A DNA stretch of 64,000 bases from Cyclaneusma minus. Taxonomy: Eukaryota > Ascomycota > Leotiomycetes > Marthamycetales > Marthamycetaceae. The stretch spans positions 248,001 to 312,000 of the forward strand of contig JAKZHN010000007.1 in NCBI GenBank assembly GCA_037179335.1, read 5' to 3'. Numbering within the stretch: the stretch's first letter is position 1; each line of letters begins with the position of its first letter. Under the pieces are notes generated by a model that was not told where the DNA came from, did no database searches, and worked only from the letters and a program-made list of their open reading frames with translations. The translations under genes and the position numbers were made by a program. Positions 11,471 to 22,091 of this stretch are shown one piece after another.

Positions 11471-12729
11471 CCCGTTGTCATCTTCACCTCCACACTTTCA
11501 AAATGACAACCTTCATCGAGCTTCGAAAGCCTCTGCCTATAGTCCTCACCCGGGCCAAACAAAAGCTTGGCCAACTTAACTCATGGGACACTGTCACATT
11601 TGACCAGGCATTCTGTCGTGCCTTCGGAATTCTCTCGCAACTCCTTCCAAATCCTCACGCAACATTCGAACTTCAAATCTCAGAACCATCCTAAGTAACC
11701 TTTGGAGAAAGTCCAAGTGGACTGCTATCAACGCTCTTGACCCTGGCACGCCCGTTAGTTTAATTGCTGAGTCCTTTCTCGCCCGTTGCTTGCCTATTAT
11801 CAACGTAGAGCCTTACCTCTCGGCAAGCACCCTCTCCAGCTCCTTCCCTCCCTCATCTCGCGCTATTACACCAGCACCATCTGCCCAAATACTTAAACTC
11901 CTCCTTTCCCATCCTCTTCCTCTCTTCTTCTTTTTCCCCTCAGCTCTGTTCGTCTCCCTCACCCACACCCAACATTCTGACTTCTGCTAACATCATCGTA
12001 GCTTTGCCTTTTGGCTGAGATCAAGTGTAGTATCTGTTCTTAACAGTTTGTGAGTCTGCATTCATTCGGTTTCCTCCTGACTAGTGACTACTGCTAACAA
12101 GATTTGCAGAATCTCTGTTAGTACCCTTCGGGGTTTTCTTATGATTAACAACTTTTTGGCATTCGGGGATTACCCGCTGTGCTTGCACATGGTGGTCTCC
12201 ACAGTAGCCGGGGTTCTTCACTGCCTCCCTTTGCTGTGAAATACATCTTTTCATTGCATTTCTGGGCTGTGGCCTGGGATGCGAAGAAGAGCTTGCTTTT
12301 GGTGTTGTGACAAATGTTCGTGGCGAAACACAGCCTTGATCCACCACTCGCAGAATCCTGCCCGACCACTTGTCACGACTCACAACATCCTGTGATCGAG
12401 TTTGATGGAGCTCTGCGAGGATGGAAGCACGGGCAGTGGTTGGAGTCGTGGTGAGTGTCGAGGCCGTAACATTGTCTGCACCTAGAGACTGATCTGTGAG
12501 GTGGGCCTTCTGCTGAAATATGTGAGCATTCATACCTACCTAGGTACTCACTGACCAATTTCACAGCTCTCTCAAGACCCCAAGACGCCCTGGGCAACAG
12601 TCAGCTTTGGACCTGGCGACGGCCGATCTGGAAATCTCGCTCGATCCTCGGCTCCGGGGCCAGCTTAAACTCCTCCAGCCGTGTCAAGCCCGCGTCCTCT
12701 TCGCCTCGGGCTCTCGTGGTCACAGTTAG
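11471..12729. other. No gene supported
   Basis: Several frames of 60-150 codons on both strands overlap and show no domain. A pyrimidine-rich stretch near 11880-11960 resembles a promoter or leader, but no credible coding sequence follows it. I see nothing else. Confidence 0.5.
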
Positions 12730-13167
12730 CCAGCTAGACTTCAGGCAAATGTCAAATGTGACGGAACAGGACCCTACGAGACTGGCTCTAGAAACCAACA
12801 GCTAGTTGCGCTCGTGCATGGTACCATCACGAAAGACGGAAAATTTCGCCAGCTTCCATTGCAAGAACTACAATCTTTTATTCGAAGTATTGGTACAGAA
12901 GTGACGTTACCACAGACTGTACTGCAACATCTTCCAGCGCCCAACCGAACGCCAATCATGCCCCCCGTTTTTTTGATCGTATCGGTAGTACTAGCACAGA
13001 TTCCGTACTCGTACATGCCAAACCAGAATTTCTCGGCCAAGAATACCTCTCAGAGGTTCAAGCCAGGCTGTTCTCACAATTTCATCCAGATGTCCGTCCC
13101 TACAACTCATATTGCTCTGTGGGCTTCATCTGCTTTCGTCTCTCGACGCCGTCCTTCAGACCGGTAG
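12730..13167 (+). pseudogene. Possible gene relic with a homopolymer frameshift
   Basis: One frame is open from 12730 to the TGA region at 13167 and reads like protein at first (LVALVHGTITKDGKF, QLPLQELQSFIRSIGTEV). Near seven T residues (12968-12974) the protein-like character moves to another frame (VLVHAKPEFLGQEYLSEVQA, then FSQFHPDVRPYNS). This suggests a frameshifted remnant. It runs up to the 3' end of the convergent ERD2 gene. No family recognised; it could be chance. Confidence 0.3.
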
Positions 13168-13962
13168 AGCAAACTTCTTGCCCTTGAGCACCTTCGTATA
13201 GTAAATCCAGAAGAAGTCCGAATACAACACCGTCTGCACAATCCCCGCGGCCACCGCAATGCCATCAAAATGACCATTCTCCATAAAATACCTCCAAATC
13301 CAATTCGGAATATACAGCGCCCTATAACTACCCAACGCAAACAGATAATGCGTAGTAATCGTCTCAGCCTCGCCAGTTCGCTGCAACAAAAACAGTTGCG
13401 GCAGGATGGCCACTGATTCGAGCCAGATACTGAAAGCCCAGAGGATTTCGACGATGGTGTATTGGGGTGGGTAGATGAGGGCGAGGAAGGCGGCGCCGCC
13501 GAGAAGGTATTGCACGCGGAAGGTGTCGAGGTTGGGGTCGTGGGTGGGTTGGTAGCGCGTGGTCATGCAGTAGATGGTGTAGCCGGAGGAGCTGAGAAAG
13601 AGGATCTTGAAGAGGGTGTTGTAGGGGGATTCGGTGAAGGTCCAGAAGAGGTCGATGTAGCGGGTTATGTAGACGAGGAGGTAGAGGGCTTGCGTTTTGA
13701 AGGAGATTCCGGCGCAGCTCTGGAGTTTGGCAGCGGTTAGAATGTGTACGGATGCAAGATGTATGGAGACGTATGGAGTGTAGAGACTGGAGATGCGTAT
13801 CATACGTTCGTCTGGTGCATTTTATGCAGGAGAATCAGGATGGAGATCAGATGGGAGAGGTCCCCTGGAATGTCTCAATCAGCTTCAATTTTTCCACAGT
13901 TCTCAAGCTTTGGCCAAGTTCTTCCAAGAGTGCAACATACCCAGTATCCTGAAAAGATTCAT
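13156..13962 (-). CDS. erd2: ER lumen protein-retaining receptor (ERD2 family)
   Basis: Exons 13941-13962, 13806-13864 and 13156-13719 give 214 residues, the normal family length. The N-terminus reads MNLFRILGDLSHL and then LHKMHQTNSCAGISFKTQAL, the conserved ERD2 start with its SCAGISxKTQ signature. It continues through seven hydrophobic segments, including TRYIDLFW. The family binds HDEL/KDEL-tailed ER proteins in the Golgi and returns them to the ER in COPI vesicles. The two introns (76 and 86 nt) sit close to the start, so a single-exon reading would miss the true N-terminus. The gene diverges from the WLM protease gene, with 467 nt between the two starts. Confidence 0.93.
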
Positions 13963-14429
13963 GATTCCTGGATGCGCGTTCGCCCAGCGCAGGGCTTCGT
14001 CCTATATCAGGAGGGTTTTGGGGTTATTTTTTATGGGGATCTCCGGACACGACGGAGCAGCATATATTGAGGAAATCGAGGCGTTTGGATCAGGGGCGAT
14101 GGGACAATGCCTCTTGATGCTTCTGATTGTGTTTCTGATGGAGGACACGCAGCAACATCAATAGTAGTCGCGAACCGCAGCTATGCGGGAGAGGTAGGGA
14201 TCAAAGCCGTCTTACCCATTACGTCCTAGTATCGAGCGGGCTGCGGCGGCAAAACGAGGCTGTGATCATCGAATGACGATTACGAAGCAGGCCTCGAACT
14301 TTCGACCGAAACACCACAGTCCTTTTGGTATCTGCTTGGATTGCTGTACATACCTACAAATACAACTCCGCATTTGCCATCTTATCTGCTACGCTCAACC
14401 TACATAGAAGTGACTTCAGCAGTGCAAAC
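13963..14429. promoter_or_regulatory. Shared divergent promoter of ERD2 and WLM protease
   Basis: The 467 nt separates two divergent ATGs. No coding frame here is convincing. The pyrimidine-rich stretch just before 14430 is the likely leader of the plus-strand gene. No specific factor site can be assigned from sequence alone. Confidence 0.45.
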
Positions 14430-15476
14430 ATGGCCGACCAGAACGAGATTCAAGAAGTTGCCCCCGCTGACAACATAGATACCGTCGCCATCACCCTCAC
14501 ACACCATGGCAAGCCCCAGACTCTCAATCTTTCAAAAGATGCCACCATCACCGATCTCTCCAATGCCATCGAAGCCGAGCTCTCCGTCCCTACATCCAAC
14601 CAAAAGCTCATGATCTCCAAACTCGGCCTCCTAAAACCACCCTTCAAAGACCCCTCTCTCCCTATCACCTCCCTCCTCGACAAGAAAATCACCATCATGG
14701 GCAGCACCGCCGCCGAAATATCCTCCCTAAACTCTGCCTCCACGGCCGCCTCTCAGCTTGCCTCCCGCCTCAAACCCCGCTCCACCGTCAAAGCCTACAA
14801 GACCCGCGACTGGAAAAAAGAGCAAGAAGAAAGCACCTACACCTTCGCCACCCTCCGTCCCCTCCCCTACCTCCCCAACCCCTCACGCTCCCTCGCCTTC
14901 CTGCAACGTCTCAAAGACGACGCTGGCATCAAAGCTGCCATGGTGAAACATAAATTTTCTGTCCCGTTGCTCACGGAAATGAATCCGATCGAACACACGC
15001 AATCAGATCATGAAGGCACGTCGCGGACGCTGGGGCTTAATAGGAATCGCGGAGAAGTGATTGAGTTGCGGTTGAGGACGGATGCTTATGATGGGTATAG
15101 AGATTACAAGACGATAAGGAAGACGCTGTGTCATGAGCTGGCGCATAATGTGCATAGTCCGCATGATCGGAATTTCTGGGATTTGTGTCATCAGATCGAG
15201 CGGGAGGTGGAGGGGAATGATTGGCGGAGTGGTGGGAGGAGCGTGGGGGATCGGGAGGAGTATTACGAGGGCGGAGAGGATGCGGATGATCGTGGGGGGT
15301 GGACGGGAGGGGATTTTGTGCTGGGGACGAGTGGGAGTGGGGGTGCGGAGAGTGTTGGGAGTGGTGCGGTGGTGGGGATGTCGAGGAGAGAGATTTTGGC
15401 TAAGGCGGCGGAGGAGAGGATAAAGAGGCTTAGGGAACAGCAGGATCGAGAAGAGGGAAGTGGAGCTGGGAGTTGA
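14430..15476 (+). CDS. Ubiquitin-like/WLM metalloprotease fusion (Wss1-related)
   Basis: Single exon, 348 residues from ATG 14430 (MADQNEIQEV). The same frame is open further upstream, but this ATG begins the conserved part. Residues about 18-92 form a ubiquitin-like fold (ITLTHHGKPQTLNLSKDATI). Residues about 110-300 are a WLM domain with the zinc site H235-E-L-A-H239 and a third ligand at H245. This layout matches the fungal ubiquitin-like plus WLM subgroup related to Wss1, proteases that act on SUMO-conjugated or DNA-crosslinked proteins. The substrate here is inferred. The C-terminus is Gly-rich, then ends in a charged helix; I see no clear SUMO-binding motif. Confidence 0.88.
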   Translation: MADQNEIQEVAPADNIDTVAITLTHHGKPQTLNLSKDATITDLSNAIEAELSVPTSNQKLMISKLGLLKPPFKDPSLPITSLLDKKITIMGSTAAEISSLNSASTAASQLASRLKPRSTVKAYKTRDWKKEQEESTYTFATLRPLPYLPNPSRSLAFLQRLKDDAGIKAAMVKHKFSVPLLTEMNPIEHTQSDHEGTSRTLGLNRNRGEVIELRLRTDAYDGYRDYKTIRKTLCHELAHNVHSPHDRNFWDLCHQIEREVEGNDWRSGGRSVGDREEYYEGGEDADDRGGWTGGDFVLGTSGSGGAESVGSGAVVGMSRREILAKAAEERIKRLREQQDREEGSGAGS

Positions 15477-15673
15477 AACTTGCCGATGTATGGCTCGGTT
15501 TTTGTATCCAGCGAATAGGCGTTTTTCAGTTCCGCATATCAAGCGAGGTGCATAGCGAGGCTTGAGTTCCTATCGGGCGTCTTGATATGCATAGCAAAAG
15601 GGGGGAGACGGGGAACAGGATGGAGAAGAAGGAAGTGGAGCTGGGAGATGACACTTGCTGATGCATGGCTCAG
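15430..15673 (+). repeat. Direct duplication of the WLM protease 3' end
   Basis: The last ~45 coding bases and the first bases after the stop (15430-15498) recur in diverged form about 174 nt downstream (15603-15673). GGAAGTGGAGCTGGGAG is shared exactly and both copies continue with a similar CTTGC-GATG-ATGGCTC block. The second copy has no coding role. Confidence 0.75.
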
Positions 15674-15823
15674 GGGGCTGCGGTGTGAGCATCTCTTCAG
15701 ACCAGAGGTACTAGGTACATATACCGAAAACACAGAATGATTTGCAACCCGCCGGAGCTCGAGGCAGTCCTCGAAGGTAAGCTTAAAGATCGCAAAGTCA
15801 TCTGAGCTTCCAATTGAATCAAC

Positions 15824-15953
15824 TGTTACTCTGGACCGGTCGAAAGGTCTAAGGGTATGGTCGCCCTCCGCATGAATTGCGTCTTTATGTGTTCGGAGTC
15901 CGATTTTCTGGGTTTGAATCCCGGGGGAGCAGGGTAGATTCACTCTTTTTTTT
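15824..15953 (+). ncRNA. tRNA-like Pol III unit, probably degenerate
   Basis: A B-box-like GGTTTGAATCC (15911-15921) sits in a good T-arm (CTGGG...CCCGG). A D-arm-like GGAC...GTCT lies near 15833-15850. TGTTACT (15824-15830) can pair imperfectly with GGGAGCA (15925-15931), and a run of eight Ts follows at 15946-15953. The anticodon arm and variable region do not fold into a canonical tRNA. It may be a tRNA pseudogene or a tRNA-derived SINE fragment. Confidence 0.35.
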
Positions 15954-16392
15954 GCCTTTTTTGCCCTTTTTTTTTTTGGTCTTTTTTTTGTAAGGCGTTG
16001 TTCGAACGCGCATTGAAGAAGCTAGGGGTTCAACTCCCCGCCCTGGGCATTACCTTCAGGTTCCCCGGTACCCATCTTTTTGCAGTTTTTTTTCCTGCCT
16101 TGCTGACTTGTCCATCTAATTCATAATGCTCAGAAACAACCGAACTCTTCCCATTCCCAGGTGCGTTATGATTCGAGCCCATACATATTATTGTTGGAGC
16201 CTCAGGCTACACACTAGTCCCTGCGCTAAGCGCCTTCTCTGCTATAAAGGCAGTCCTTAGCTAGACCTTCCCACTACAAGCACCTACGTCCCTCAACAAT
16301 TATCAAGACACAGGTTCTGACGAAGCATCCTCAAATTTCGATATACCGATACGACTAAGTAGACGTCATTCCTCCCTCTTCATCCTCATACT
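15954..16392. other. T-rich spacer with a second B-box-like site
   Basis: T-runs continue to about 15990. At 16027-16037 lies GGTTCAACTCC inside a short GGGG...CCCC stem, followed by eight Ts at 16086-16093. I cannot find a matching acceptor stem or A-box, so no RNA gene is called. No coding sequence. Confidence 0.45.
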
Positions 16393-16846
16393 CGAGGCTG
16401 AGTAGCTGCAAGAACAAGGGCCCCCTGAAGCGACGTGCATGAGAACTTTTGTGCCGGTCGTTCATAGGCCGAGTTCGATGACCACGGGATGTCCCATGCA
16501 ACCCGGGTGATACCAAGTTGATGGATGCAGCCTCATGGCTGAAGAACTTTTGTTCTCCAATCAGCGTTTCTCGGCGGCCTACGGCAAAGATCTGTGGTAG
16601 AGTAGCCTCGCTCAACTTCCTGTTCACCCCTAGATTTCGAGGCTGAGCGGCTGCCGGAACAAACCCCCCTGGAGCGACGTGCAGAAGAACTTCTGTGGCG
16701 GCCGTTTCATAGGCTGGCCCCGACTACCAGATAACTTACGCCAGCCGAACGGTTTTCAAGTCAACGGGTGCGGCCTCGTGGCACAAGAACTTTTGCTCTC
16801 CAGTCAGCTTCTTCAGCGGGCTAAGACGAAAGAGTAGCCTCGCTCA
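16393..16846 (+). repeat. Diverged tandem duplication, ~245-nt spacing
   Basis: Copy one (16393-16624) and copy two (16638-16846) both start CGAGGCTGAG. Both contain GCGACGTGCA, AAGAACTTTTG with CTCTCCA, and end with AGAGTAGCCTCGCTCA. Internal blocks have diverged by substitutions and indels. The pair lies directly upstream of the Clr5 gene, in its promoter region. Confidence 0.8.
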
Positions 16847-17004
16847 CTGATATATAAACCCATGGGCCATCCGGTAGAAGTTTGGGCCCAAATACTGATT
16901 CATACAACGCTGCTCATCACATTCTACTGTCTGGCTGAGACACCTGCTACTCTAGTCTCTGCTATTCTAATTCTGCATTCCTACGCATTCCATCTTGCAT
17001 CGAG

Positions 17005-18777
17005 ATGTCAGAGCCTAACGAAATGGATTGGTCGTGGCATCAACCTCCTCCGATCTCAGCACCTTCCGACGCCTTCAACTCTGCTATACACTGGCACAAC
17101 GAACACAACATCCGAGGATATCACGATGTCAGATCCTATCCCAAGCAGAGCGCCATCCAGCGCGCACCTCGCGCTGCCCCTATCTCGGAAAAGGAATGGG
17201 AGGCTGTAAAGCCAGAGATTGAACGGCTTTATCTTTACGACGAACTACCCCTGAACAGCAAACGCGGTGTACCTTCTGTCATGGAAGAGATGGAAACGAA
17301 GCACAAGTTCTCTGCTACGTACGTGGACTTCTATTCTTGTTGAGACAGCGATAAATGCTGATTTGTCCAAGGATTAAGCAGTATAAGCTTCAACTCAAAA
17401 AGTGGCATTTCGATACGAAGAACGTCAAGATGCAGGAAATGAAAGCCATTGTCCGCAAAAGAGTGGCTAGACAACTCGAGCAGAATAAAGACGCATCCTT
17501 CCGGCTCCACGGCAAAGATGTTCCGAAGGAGAAAATCGAGCGCTTTATGGAGAGAAAAGGTATTCTCGGGGATCAAGAATATCCTGCCATGTCTCCAGTT
17601 GCCGGTATGCTAGTTCCAAATTCTAACTTCCTCAGTCCCTAAATATTAATTTGTGGTTCTAGATACCCCTTCTGGAATCAGTATCGTTGATACCCCAAGA
17701 CCTGTTGGCGAAGATTCTGGATCGATAGTCGACACAGATACCCCAAGACCCGTTGGCGAAGAACCCGAAGCGATGTTCGACACAGATACTCCAAGACCCG
17801 TTAGTGAAGAACCCGAAGCGATGTTCGACACAGATACTCCAAGACCCATTGGCGAAGAACCTGAAGCAATGTTCGACACAGATATCATGGTCTCGCAACA
17901 GCAACTCAGGAATAATTTCACCCATTATCTCAGTTTGTGCAAGACCGCGCTATATGACTTATCTGATATGCTTGGACGTTTCATCCTGAATGAGGAGTCA
18001 AATTACTTTCAAGAGCATTGGAATGAGCAAGACCATCGACAACTTGACATCCTGTCGCAATCCCAACTAGCCCTCGTTGGACGGGTCTCAGCAGCGGCAA
18101 GACGATACTCGTATCTGGTGGCCCTTAGGGCGGTCACGGACAAAATCACAAGAACCAGCGATCCTGTTACTACTGCAAATTTCTGGGAAAGCGGTAATTT
18201 CAAGGAAGTCGGAGCCAGTGTTGCCTACACTTTGCTAGCTGGTGTTGTTTGGCTAGAGGGTAACATTGGTCGCTATCAGACATTGGTTCAAAATTTCGAG
18301 TTCTCTTTCCATTTCATTCGCGGATATCTCCAGGCAATTGTTCATGGATGGAACCATTCATACGTAGTACTATGTGGTAGGTACAGAGAGCTGAGGTCTA
18401 AGCTTATGTTACGCTATCATACCTGGCTCAATTTCGAGAACGCCGAGCAGGCTCAACAACCGTTTTCAGGTATGGTGGCATGTGTATCTGCCTTTGAAGA
18501 TCTAATGAAGGAATGGCGAGAGGGAGAGCGCGAAAGAATACTTGAGGGACGCCTCACCTCCCAGCCCACTTTTGGCCCATTCGACCCAGCCGAGCTACTT
18601 GGGAGAGGGAATTTCAAAAGGTGGTCTGGAAAGTTTTTGGAAAAGCTCGATTTCTCGCCAAATCTTGATAAGGGACTGGAGCAGGCTACGGAGGTACTGA
18701 AAGCTGTCGCCTGGCTGTCTCAGGTCACATATGAATACTCCCAGGGTATGTGCATCACCATAACCTCGAAGAGGTGA
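17005..18777 (+). CDS. Clr5-domain protein with internal 16-residue repeats
   Basis: Exons 17005-17318, 17372-17604 and 17663-18777 give 553 residues. The N-terminal Clr5 domain (about residues 50-150) is recognisable: WEAVKPEIERLYLYDELPL, MEEMETKHKFSATIKQYKLQ, LKKWHFDTKN. It is followed by a tandem array of a 16-residue unit (DTPRPVGEEPEAMFDT, three full copies with degenerate ends). The C-terminal ~300 residues are helical and unassigned. Clr5 is named for a fission yeast silencing factor; in filamentous fungi it heads many proteins of unknown function and may bind DNA. A further GTATGT at 18746 could extend the gene by splicing, so the 3' end is provisional. Confidence 0.78.
17683..17886 (+). 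repeat. 48-nt coding minisatellite in the Clr5 gene
   Basis: Three 48-nt units (17731-17778, 17779-17826, 17827-17874) are nearly identical. A degenerate unit precedes them and a partial one follows. The unit length keeps the reading frame. Very low divergence between units implies recent expansion or homogenisation. Confidence 0.85.
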
Positions 18778-19600
18778 TTTTCCGACTTCATGGATCCGAG
18801 AAGTCCGTCGGTAGAGTCGTACGGCGCAACACAGGCGCCCAAGTCTATCGCAATTCGCAAATAGGGTACTCGACTCCCGAACAGCAAGATCATTCCATCG
18901 CACGTTCCTTGGGTCTGGCTTATGAGACCGAAGAATGGCCTACACACTTACGGTAGCTGTGACGGTTGGCATACCTATACGCAATGTACTTTAGCTTCGG
19001 TGTATTTCATAATTCTCAGGAGTTGGACAAGTATCATATCGCTCTGCAGAGACTCTTTCAGTCTCGCATTTCAGTATCATGAACCATGTCCAGAGAACTC
19101 GGAATCGTAGGTAGCTTCTGATTTCAGAATCTGACTAACCGTTGCGCTACGATTCCTCAAATCTAGCGGGCGAGCCCGACGGTTATGAGTTGCTACCAGG
19201 TAACCTGTTAAAAACAGGGGTGAGCTAAATCCCTTCCGGCTTTTTGAAATCCAGGACAAGCTAAACCTAATTTGGTAGTGTCTCCATCAGGCTTAGCCTA
19301 TGCTGGATTTCAAAACGCCAGCCCTGAGCCGGGATTTAGCGCAGCCCAAGAAAAACCAAGGTAAACCTGGCACTTCCCAACTCAAGCATACCCCTATCTC
19401 TTTCACCAACCTCGCGAGCCACAACATCCCCAAAAACATAGCACATAGCCCTCTGACTACAGTTCATCACACGCAACATCGACACCACGCATTTCTCTTG
19501 GAACCTTTTCTGTATTTGATCTGCTCTGCTACCCATATGTACAGCCGAACACCCGAAAAACCAGCCCAGAAGAAATACAGACCCCCCAATCTCAGCCCCC
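18778..19600. other. Intergenic, between the Clr5 gene and the convergent complex I gene
   Basis: No coding sequence. It contains the imperfect inverted repeat at 19222-19341 and the 3' flanks of two convergent genes. Short frames around 18750-18950 could belong to an alternative 3' exon of the Clr5 gene. Confidence 0.5.
19222..19341. repeat. Imperfect inverted repeat, ~50-nt arms, ~22-nt loop
   Basis: The left arm contains GCTAAATCCC, TTTTGAAATCCAG and AGCTAAACC. The right arm contains their reverse complements in reverse order (GGCTTAG, CTGGATTTCAAAA, GGGATTTAGC). The whole can fold into a long interrupted hairpin. It could be a small MITE-like element or a 3'-end RNA structure. Confidence 0.75.
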
Positions 19601-22091
19601 TTAAACCCCGTACGCAACCTGTGGCTGCGGTTCACCAGGAGCCATGAAGTTGGTCAGCGGGTTACCCGTCTCCTTCGCCGCCGAGCAACGAGCCATTGTT
19701 GGCGAGCTATGTAATAAGTCAGCAATCTGCAATATTAAAGTAGGGAAAGAGGGATAACATACCTTCGCGAGATCACATCCGTAAAGTAGAAGTTCTCAAT
19801 AGGGTTCTTCAGCGGCTCATTACCAGCCTTACTGCCCTTATTCTGATCCACCAACTGCACCTTGCTTAACTGCCTCAACGCAACCGGCTCAACAATATCG
19901 TAGCTCTGAAGAGTAGGGCTAATCTCAGACATACGGTCACGCAGAGCAGCAACGTCGTCGTAGGGCAGAGGAGCGCCGAGGAACTCGCTGACGGCGCGGA
20001 TGATCTTCCAGTCTGTTCGCGAGGCTCCAGGAAGCGAAGTTGCTGCGCGCGTCATCTGGACACGACCTTCGGTGTTGACGTAGGTTCCAGACTTCTCAGT
20101 GTAGGCGGCTCCGGGAAGAATGATATCGGCGACTTGGGCGCCCTTGTCGCCGTGGTGGCCTTGGTAGATGATGAATGCGTCCTTGGGAATATCCTCGGGA
20201 GAGAATTCGTCGGCACCCAGGAGCCACACCATCTTGGGCTTGGTGTTGGCAACCTCGGCAGACGGTGGGACGAATCCGACTTCGAAGGCACCGGCACGGG
20301 AAGCAGATCGCTGGAGAACGTTGTAGCCGTTCCACTCCTCGGTCAAGAAGTTAGAGGCGTTCTTCTCCACGAAAGCACCAACCATCTCGTAGATGGCTTT
20401 GGCATCGGGGTGGTCAGTGACACCGGATCCAACGATGATCATTGGCTTCTTAGCAGCTTGCAACTTCTTGCCGAAGGGTCCGGCAAGAGCCTTCTTCAAA
20501 GCTGCGGCGTCGGTGCCAAGGTGCTCAAAGTCGAAAGTCGAATCCCAAGGCTCACCAACGACACCAATTTCAAGGTCTGAGCGGAGCCATTGCTTTCGGA
20601 TACGTGCGTTGAGACCAGCAGCTTCCCATCGAGGGTTGCTGCCAATAATCAGCATAGCATCAGCGTCTTCAACACCCCAGATCTTCGAGTTGAAAAGGTA
20701 GTTGGATCGTACGTCGATACCGTGTGCGATTGGTCCTTTGCCGGAAGGTTGGTCGAGGGTCAAGTTCTCCGAGCCGAGCTTGTTTGCGAGATCCTTCATG
20801 GCTACCAAAGACTCGGTCTCGATCAGCTCACCAGCGATAACCTTGAACTCGTTTCCTTTGGGAGCCAATTGCTGGTACACTCCACCGATCTCTGTAAGGA
20901 CTTGCTCCCAGCTTGCTGGGAAGAATTTGTTGTCTTTTCGGATCAAGGGGGTGGTTAATCTTTGAGTCTTGAGTCCGTCACATGCGAATCGAGTCTTGTC
21001 GTTGATCCATTCCTCGTTCACGTCGTCGTTGAGCCGGGGTAATATGCGCATAACTTCCAGACCTCTCGAGTCCACCCTAATATTCGAGCCTAATCCGTCC
21101 AGGACGTCGATCGACTCGGAATGCTTAAGCTCCCATGGACGAGCTCGGAAGGCGTATGGCTTTGATGTGAGAGCTCCGACGGGGCAGAGGTCGATAACGT
21201 TGCCAGACATTTCCGAGTCCAAGTTCTTCTCCAAGTATGTTCCAATTTGGAGATCATTACCCCGACCTGTCGATCCCATCTCCGGTGCGCCAGCAATATC
21301 GTTGGAAAATCGAATACATCTTGTGCAGTGAATACACCTGTTCATCGATGTCTTGATCAGAGGTCCGATGTTCTTGTCCTCCACGGCACGCTTGCCACCG
21401 ATTTCGTGAAATCGACCCCTGTCGGCTCCGTATCTCATCGACTGATCTTGTAAATCACACTCGCCTCCTTGGTCGCAAATAGGGCAGTCGAGCGGGTGGT
21501 TGGCGAGCAGGAATTCCATCACACCTTCTCTCGCCTTGTGTGTAAGGGGCGAGTTCGTCTTGACGACCATACCGGGTTGTACTGGCCATGCGCACGATGC
21601 TACTGGTTTTGGCGCCCGCTCAACCTCGACCAAGCACATTCGACAGTTTCCGGCAATCATTAATTTCCTGTTGGGCCGGGTGAGCAGGGGGTGTGCGGAG
21701 ACGGGTAGGATTCGACTAACTCATGGTAGCAGTATCTAGAAAAGAGTCAGTCATAGCTATGTAGTTGTGTGTCCCGATTGGCTCACCTGGGAATAGTAAC
21801 GCCTGCCTTCTCGCAAGCTTGGATGAGTGCGGAACCCGCTGGTGGCAATAGTCAGCAAGAGAGTCCTTCACTTCCAGAGAACATCTCGCTCACCTTCTAT
21901 GGATACCTGCTTGCCATCTATTTCGAAAGTCAGATTCAGTACATTCCGGCGCAAAAGGGCTTCCCCCCGGGCATACCAATTGTGAGTGATACTTCGGCTT
22001 GCCTCCTCAACGAGGTCGCGAAGGTCCTCGTCGCATTGCTGGTCGGCCTGGAGGTCCGCAGAGCCCCACGGGCAATTGCCTGCCGCATCAT
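19601..22091 (-). CDS. nuo-78: NADH:ubiquinone oxidoreductase 75/78 kDa subunit (complex I)
   Basis: Six exons (21977-22091, 21894-21917, 21787-21838, 21721-21735, 19763-21667, 19601-19706) give 738 residues, the expected size. The first 30 or so residues are rich in Arg/Ser/Ala (MMRQAIARGALRTSRPTSN) and look like a mitochondrial presequence. Iron-sulfur motifs follow in order: YCYHEKLMIAGNCRMC for the 2Fe-2S, HPLDCPICDQGGEC for a 4Fe-4S, then NRCIHCTRCIRF and DLCPVGAL. A molybdopterin-oxidoreductase-like fold fills the rest. The subunit carries electrons within the peripheral arm of complex I. Four of the five introns crowd the 5' end, and one exon is only 15 nt. The last exon, beginning SPTMARCS, is needed for the normal C-terminus. 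Symbol follows Neurospora usage. Confidence 0.95.

Noticed and set aside
15003..15542. Minus-strand frame of 179 codons across the WLM protease gene
   Set aside because: It is the shadow of a G/C-biased coding exon; the plus strand carries the intact HExxH domain.
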